Source: Orientallactaga sibirica (lineage: Eukaryota; Chordata; Mammalia; Rodentia; Dipodidae). Taken from it: a DNA stretch of 64,000 bases. The position numbers were made by a program, and so were the translations under genes. Below, in pieces: positions 59,227 through 64,000 of the stretch. How positions within the stretch are numbered: position 1 is the first letter of the stretch; each line of letters begins with the position of its first letter. The notes under the pieces were generated by a model. That model had not been told where the DNA came from. It worked only from the letters and a program-made list of their open reading frames with translations, and ran no database searches. Location of the stretch: positions 620,001 to 684,000 of the forward strand of contig JAEOAD010000794.1 in the NCBI GenBank assembly GCA_036365145.1, written 5' to 3'.

Positions 59227-60186
59227 ACTCCTGCAGGCACTGTTTGAAACAGAGGTTTCCTACACATGGGTTTTGCTGGTGACGAGCCAATAGCAAAGAA
59301 CTCCCAAGTCAGCGCCTTGCCACCCTGTGTTAGACAGAAGCTTAGCCCGTGTATACATGCAAGTCGTTTATATTCTTGTGTGATAACTCTACCTCTGACC
59401 AGTATCTGCTCACATAGAAGGACCTGCAGGATCAGTGAGGTGGCAGTGGTTTTCTCTCTGGAGCCTGATGTCCAGTCCAAGTGGCAGTGTGCGTTTCCTT
59501 CCTCGTCACTTCTACCTGTTTGGGGAGAGGGCAGCGGAGTTTACCTCCTGACACCTTGTAATTAAAGGTCACTTGTAATCAGTGATGAATCTGGCTAGCC
59601 AGGGCCTTGTGATGCCCCTGAGGTATTGTGGTTGGCATCTTCCTCTACTGGCTAGAGCTGGTATTCTGTTCTGTGGAGCTGGAAGCATTTCTTATTCCTG
59701 ATCAAGAGCAACAGGACGGCGCTTTAAGGGCTCTGCGGCTGTAAATATTGCGATCTCCCAGGTGATGTATAAATGGGTCATCCGTCTGCATCTGACATTC
59801 CATGAAAGAGCTTAGGTACCTTAATCCCATCTCTCCTGACAAAGGAGCTTGGCTGATTCCTTGGGGTGGGATGGGAGGATATGCGGACATACCACTAGCC
59901 CTGCCATCTCATGCCTTTGCCAACATCTCCTGACTGCCCAGAAGGAAACCAGGAGCCGCTCTCAAGCTACAGCAACGGCAGGTGGGGAGCTCAAGGTCAT
60001 GCACTAAGGTCATGAGGGTTTTGCATTTTGCGTTGCTTTCATTTCTGATCATTGAAACAACCTCTCTGAATTTCTGAAAGGGAAGGGATTGGAGAAAACC
60101 ACCCCTAATTTTGTTTGGTTCTGTTCTGTTTTGGCTTTTGCTTTTGTTTTTTCCCACCCACAAGTTCTTTTCTTCCCCTCTCATAG

Positions 60187-60345
60187 TGTGGGCGAAATGC
60201 TGAAAACTTCGACCGGTTTTTCACCCGTCATCCACCAGTCCTAACACCTCCTGACCAGGAAGTCATCAGGAATATTGACCAATCAGAATTCGAAGGATTT
60301 TCCTTTGTTAACTCTGAATTTTTAAAACCTGAAGTCAAGAGCTAA
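60187..60345 (+). CDS. PRKCB: PRKCB beta-II-specific C-terminal exon (residues 622-673)
   Basis: This is the 52-codon coding part plus [43 protein letters not shown] and [12 protein letters not shown]. It is the C-terminal tail that distinguishes PKC-beta-II from beta-I. It carries the turn motif (LTPP, T641) and the hydrophobic motif (FEGFSF, S660), whose phosphorylation matures the enzyme and frees it to the cytosol. The tail also gives beta-II its own anchoring, for example to RACK1. The acceptor is a pyrimidine-rich tract ending ctctcatag. In known PRKCB genes this exon precedes the beta-I exon, and its inclusion (insulin-responsive, through SR protein SRp40) selects beta-II. Every landmark matches human numbering. 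Confidence 0.98.
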   Translation, partial: CGRNAENFDRFFTRHPPVLTPPDQEVIRNIDQSEFEGFSFVNSEFLKPEVKS

Positions 60346-60399
60346 GTAGATGTGTAGATCTCCGTCCTTCATTTCTGTCATTCAAGCTCAACGGCTATT

Positions 60400-60408
60400 G
60401 TGGTGACA
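60400..60408 (+). promoter_or_regulatory. PRKCB: Candidate 5' splice site of the beta-II exon, in the 3' UTR
   Basis: GTG|gtgaca at 60403 would make the beta-II exon exactly 216 bp (60187-60402), which is the size I remember for the described beta-II insert. Use of this site would join the beta-I exon on as 3' UTR sequence. Confidence 0.6.
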
Positions 60409-60527
60409 TTTTTTTTTCATTGCCAAGTTGCACCCATGTTTTATTTTCTGATGAAACTAGAGTGACCATGTTTCAGGACCCAAATGTCCTCCAGTAGTTT
60501 GGAGCATCTCTATGAGATGGAATTATG

Positions 60528-60536
60528 CAGGTGGCC
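60528..60536 (+). promoter_or_regulatory. PRKCB: Second candidate donor in the beta-II 3' UTR
   Basis: CAG|gtggcc at 60531. A second, downstream 5' splice site has been reported for beta-II mRNA, but I cannot confirm that this is the equivalent position. Confidence 0.3.
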
Positions 60537-60874
60537 TGTGGAAAATCATGCTGCATAATTGAGAGATGATCAAAGTCCCCTCACAACACCCCCAGCATGT
60601 CACGTAATTGGCCCAGTGGGGAGCAAAAAAAAAAAAAAAAAAAAAAACAGTCTGCTTTCTCTCTCCCTCCTTTTCTACATTACCATTTTCACCCCTCCAA
60701 TCAACGTGCTCCTTACAAAAATGGATAGAGTGATCAAATGCTGGCAGAATTCTTCCACTTCCAAGCTGGGAGCTTGGCTTGAATCCAAGTACACGGTTGC
60801 TTTGCCCTAGAGGGAGTCCCACCACACCGCCTGTTCTGGAGGTATAAGACTGCTTTGGAAAAAAAAATGCTAAA

Positions 60875-60880
60875 AATAAA
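60875..60880 (+). terminator. PRKCB: Polyadenylation signal AATAAA
   Basis: It is followed within about 20 bp by a T/GT-rich stretch (attgtatttttatgttttt), suitable as a downstream element. It is the first canonical signal after the beta-II stop. Confidence 0.6.
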
Positions 60881-61526
60881 ATTGTATTTTTATGTTTTTA
60901 ACACAAAGCTAGGAAGATTATCTAAGTCTTTCTAAAATTCCAAGAATGTTTCAGACAGGTTCAATCCAAAAGTACTTTGATGGGTCAGAAGGCAAACAGC
61001 TTGGGTCCCACTTCCACCCTCCACATAGACTTTTCTGATACAATATGTCCTTGATCACTCTCATTCCCAAACTGCTCAGAAATGGCATTTGGCACTATCC
61101 TCTGAAACCACATGGTCACTCTAGCAGGGTCCCAAAGGGCCATGATTTTACATTACATTTCAAACTTGATTTGCTTTGGGGTTTTATTTCTGTTATTGTT
61201 CAAATTCAAAAAAAAATAGTTTTATTCACTTTGTTATACATGTTTTAAAATCTACATCCAAATGTTATTAACCACAATGACCAGCTTTGATTTAAACAAG
61301 AAGACAGCTGTGGAGCCCAGCAGACTTGCGTTTGTGGGGAGGGCATTTGGCTAGGTCTGTTGCTGGTGTTGGAAAGCTAATTACGTAGTTTGAGAAAGGC
61401 AGAATCTCTCAAAACCAAGACAGTTGTATTCTTCACTTTGATGTTGTTTTTTCAAGATGTTTGTGAAAATGTTCATTTGTGCCTGGATATCTGTTGTATG
61501 CCATTTTTCTTCTAGCATCAAGATAC

Positions 61527-61532
61527 AATAAA
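61527..61532 (+). terminator. PRKCB: Distal candidate polyadenylation signal AATAAA
   Basis: A canonical hexamer about 1.2 kb after the stop, in a sequence with low repeat content. Its use is unproven. Confidence 0.4.
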
Positions 61533-62647
61533 AATAAGAGAGCAAAGAAGAAATGCTATTTCAAGGAAAACCACACTCTTTGAAAAATGAGGACCCAAAC
61601 TACAAAGTAGGGCCCAAGGAAGGAACTCAGGAGAAAGGAACTAAATCTAAAAATGAAGCACAGTCTCACTGTTCAACTAGCCAGAGAACAGGGGCCGTGG
61701 ACCATTCAGGGATGCCCAGTGGCCTAAAACAGGGTGGAAGGAGATGGCTGGAACGCCCACACTGACAGAGCCAAAGCCACATTCCCACCAGAGTCAGCTT
61801 TGCAGGTCAGCTAGGAACATGGCTGAGGTTCTTGCCCTTCTCATCAGAATTGCCACTGCTCCCACCTTGGGCTAACTATTTCTTTACAGCAAGCATCTCT
61901 AGGAACTCCCAGAAGCCCAGGGAAACCCTCTGGGTGGGAGGGACTTCATTTCCATCAGAGCACAGGGACAGCAGGCAGTCCTTCACTCTTTCCTGCCACC
62001 CTCTACTCGGCTCAGGCAGTCCTAAGGAGAATTCTTATCAAGAGAGTTCCAGAAGCACCAAGGCTTCTGAGAGATCATCATGGAGACTTTCAAAATCTGA
62101 CAAATGTCCTTGACGTCTGACTTCTCATCTTTAAAAAGACTATGCCTTTGGGTTCTGCTTATGCAAAGTCCCTCATAGTTTATTCTTTTCTGGCCTCTCA
62201 AATTACCCTGCTTCAGTTTTAGAGCCCATCCCTCCTGTTCTGCTGTGCTGGATTTCATGAGATGTAAACTTGATATCCTAGCTGACAAGCTTAGGATCTT
62301 AGAGGAGAAAGGAAATCAGGGCAAAAGTTCCCTTCCTGACATAAACACATCCATTTTTTAATTTAGTATCTGGAGATAGGAATTAAATTCCTGAATGTCA
62401 GTCAATGGCAACACACCCCAGGTGTCCTGAGCCCCAGCGCAGCGTTCTGTCTGCTCTGTAACAACAGAACATGTATCTCTGACTTGTGTCTCCCACCAAG
62501 CAAGTTATTTGAGATCCTTCATCAGGCTTTGGGCAGTCTCTCGGGATCAAAACAACAGAGAAACATTGGGTCATTGACAAATGATCTGAGATACCCTTAA
62601 AAAAATGTAGTGTGGATGGATAGGTAGATAGATGACTATATGTATGT

Positions 62648-62678
<31 letters not shown>

Positions 62679-62684
62679 CACACT
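62648..62684 (+). repeat. (CA)n microsatellite, interrupted
   Basis: CA units broken by one tat. Confidence 0.95.
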
Positions 62685-64000
62685 GCTATAGATTTTCCAA
62701 ATTTGAAGCTCCATAGTTTGCAAAAATAGATACTTGAGTCAAAGTTCCTGTTCCCTTAGCATGCTTTGCTGATCAGAGATGCTTCTGTGGAAATAAGGCA
62801 TCATTAGCTGGACTTCCTACTGTTTCTTTTCTATCAATATTCCAACTCAGAGGGAACCATGAAACAGAGCTTCCATCATATACCATCTCTAAGGAATACT
62901 TTGCAAATATATCTTGGAAGAAAAAATGTAATTTATTTTTGCCATCATCCATTTATTCCCCCTTCCATCCATTCAGGTAGCACTTATTGAGCACCAACTA
63001 TGTGCCATGCTGGTGCCAGGATCATACTGAAAATAAAGACACAATCAAGCCATGCCTCCTCCTCTTGCCCCAGCATGCTATCCGGCAGGAGCCATCGTTA
63101 AATAAAGAATTTAAAGCATGATGTGGTTGAGAGATAACTGGGCTTAGGTTAGTTAGGAACAAATTCTTACAAACAGAACTCATCAGACGTCTTTGTAGCT
63201 TCTCCTTCTGCCTGTGGTCCACAGTTTGCAGCCGAAGGAAATGTTCCACAGCCTCCTCTTTGACCTATATTTCTAGACAATCACATAGTGGGGTGGGCGG
63301 GAGGGAGAGATAGCATAGTAGGTGAGATGGGCTCCCTGCTAGCCGGCCAAATACACAATCTCTGTGCTTCATAGAGATCAGAGAATTCTTAAGATCTGAG
63401 CAGATATCCACTTTGTCTCTGTGTAGGGAGAGAGGGAACTGGCGTTACCACTTGCTTCTGAGTCCCGGGTGTCATCTCCCATGGGACATCACTCAGATGT
63501 CTGCAGACTCTTGGGAAAACACCATTACCTTCTTAACACACTGCCTCCTGCTGGTCACAGCCTGGTTCTTCTAGCCCACCTAAGAGGCTGAAATTTTCAA
63601 GAAAGAATTTAAATGATGGAAGATTCGAAAACAAGGAACAAAATAAGCAAATCCAAAGAAATCTGGTCAAGGTTCTTGTTAGCTGTGTGACTAATTGTCT
63701 GCCTGGATCCAAGAATTCCTCTTTTAATTCCTTAGACTTCTCACTGGCCTCTCTTCTCCTGAGAAAGAATGGAGCCATGGGCACAGGAATGTTCTCAGGA
63801 CTGTGAAATTAACAATCTTCTTAAGATGAGTGTCTCAAATGCTATCCACTCAGAAGGAATTATTCCAACAGAGGGACCCTTCTCACTCTGTGTCTAGGGT
63901 GAACTCCTGGAGCTTTTTCTAGGAGCATCTACTGCTTGTCCGTTAGGCAAATCTTGCTTCAATCATGTGCTATCCCGATGCATGACAAACAGGAAGGGAC

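Larger units (their letters stand above)
35654..60186 (+). other. PRKCB: PRKCB intron, 24.5 kb, before the beta-II exon
   Basis: This is the largest intron in the window and lies just before the alternatively included exon. It holds MIR and L2 relics, B1, B3 and DIP-like SINEs, a gammaretrovirus-type solo LTR, MaLR pieces and a 29/33-bp tandem array, listed separately. Nothing was recognised at 35654-36535, 37310-39010, 42000-42720, 42860-43830, 44340-45120, 45320-46060, 46510-47380, 48450-49000, 49220-51230, 52940-54160, 54360-56190, 58410-58790 and 59230-60100. I looked for an exon with the beta-I tail (RDKRDTSNF) and did not see one. The acceptor is a strong pyrimidine tract, tcttcccctctcatag. 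Confidence 0.9.
60346..60880 (+). other. PRKCB: Beta-II 3' UTR
   Basis: Sequence from the beta-II stop to the first AATAAA. It contains a donor-like site at 60403, another candidate at 60531, a T run at 60409-60418 and an A run at about 60627-60647. The true mRNA end needs 3' end data. Confidence 0.7.
60881..64000 (+). other. PRKCB: Downstream PRKCB region: distal 3' UTR or intron toward the beta-I exon
   Basis: Further AATAAA signals lie at 61527, 63028 and 63103. There is a (CA)n tract at about 62648-62684 and an old-repeat-like motif at 62970-63050 ('cttattgagcaccaactatgtgccatgc'). No beta-I coding sequence and no young SINE was seen. The rest is unassigned. Confidence 0.7.

Noticed and set aside
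35654..60186. Possible hidden beta-I exon or extra cassette exon in the 24.5 kb intron
   Set aside because: I found no sequence encoding the RDKRDTSNF or NPEFVINV stretches, and no open segment with both good splice sites and family similarity. A subtle exon could be missed by eye.

Overview
The window is mammalian nuclear DNA carrying the 3' half of PRKCB, the gene for protein kinase C beta, on the plus strand. Eight coding exons (1479-1652, 18942-19033, 21640-21702, 25331-25469, 30078-30158, 30418-30525, 35513-35653, 60187-60345) have GT-AG borders and compatible phases. Spliced, they encode residues 356-673 in human PKC-beta-II numbering, without a frameshift or premature stop. They cover the kinase domain from just after the glycine-rich loop, the activation loop, the C-lobe and the complete beta-II C-terminal tail. 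The last exon encodes CGRNAENF...EVKS and then TAA, so it is the beta-II-specific tail. The alternative beta-I exon was not found and should lie downstream of the window. The first part of the gene (C1 domains, C2 domain, glycine loop) lies upstream.

The organism is a rodent. There are many B1 (7SL-derived) SINEs, B3-type SINEs, ID-like elements and MaLR LTRs. There are also many copies of a tRNA-derived SINE that starts with a 'ctggagagatggcttag' head and ends in CT-rich plus AATAAA tails. This resembles the B2-superfamily element DIP of jerboas, so a dipodoid rodent such as Jaculus is my best guess. That identification is an inference from memory of SINE families, not a search.

Layout: 1-1478 upstream intron; 1653-18941 a 17.3 kb intron with a 27-bp minisatellite (5228-5996) and a MaLR element that keeps internal sequence (6740-8115); 19034-30077 three introns of 2.6-4.6 kb; 30159-30417 a 259-bp intron with a G-quadruplex motif; 30526-35512 a 5 kb intron; 35654-60186 a 24.5 kb intron in front of the alternatively used beta-II exon, holding a gammaretrovirus-type solo LTR (47851-48441) and a SINE cluster; 60346-64000 beta-II 3' UTR and further intron or UTR sequence. 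I see no other protein-coding gene, no structural RNA gene, no CpG island and no CRISPR array.

I found no new biological system. The observations most worth checking are the 216-bp beta-II exon with its donor in the 3' UTR, the sense-strand minisatellite with a GTGAGT donor-like hexamer in most units, the LTR with duplicated U3 motifs, and several G4-prone or Z-DNA-prone tracts.
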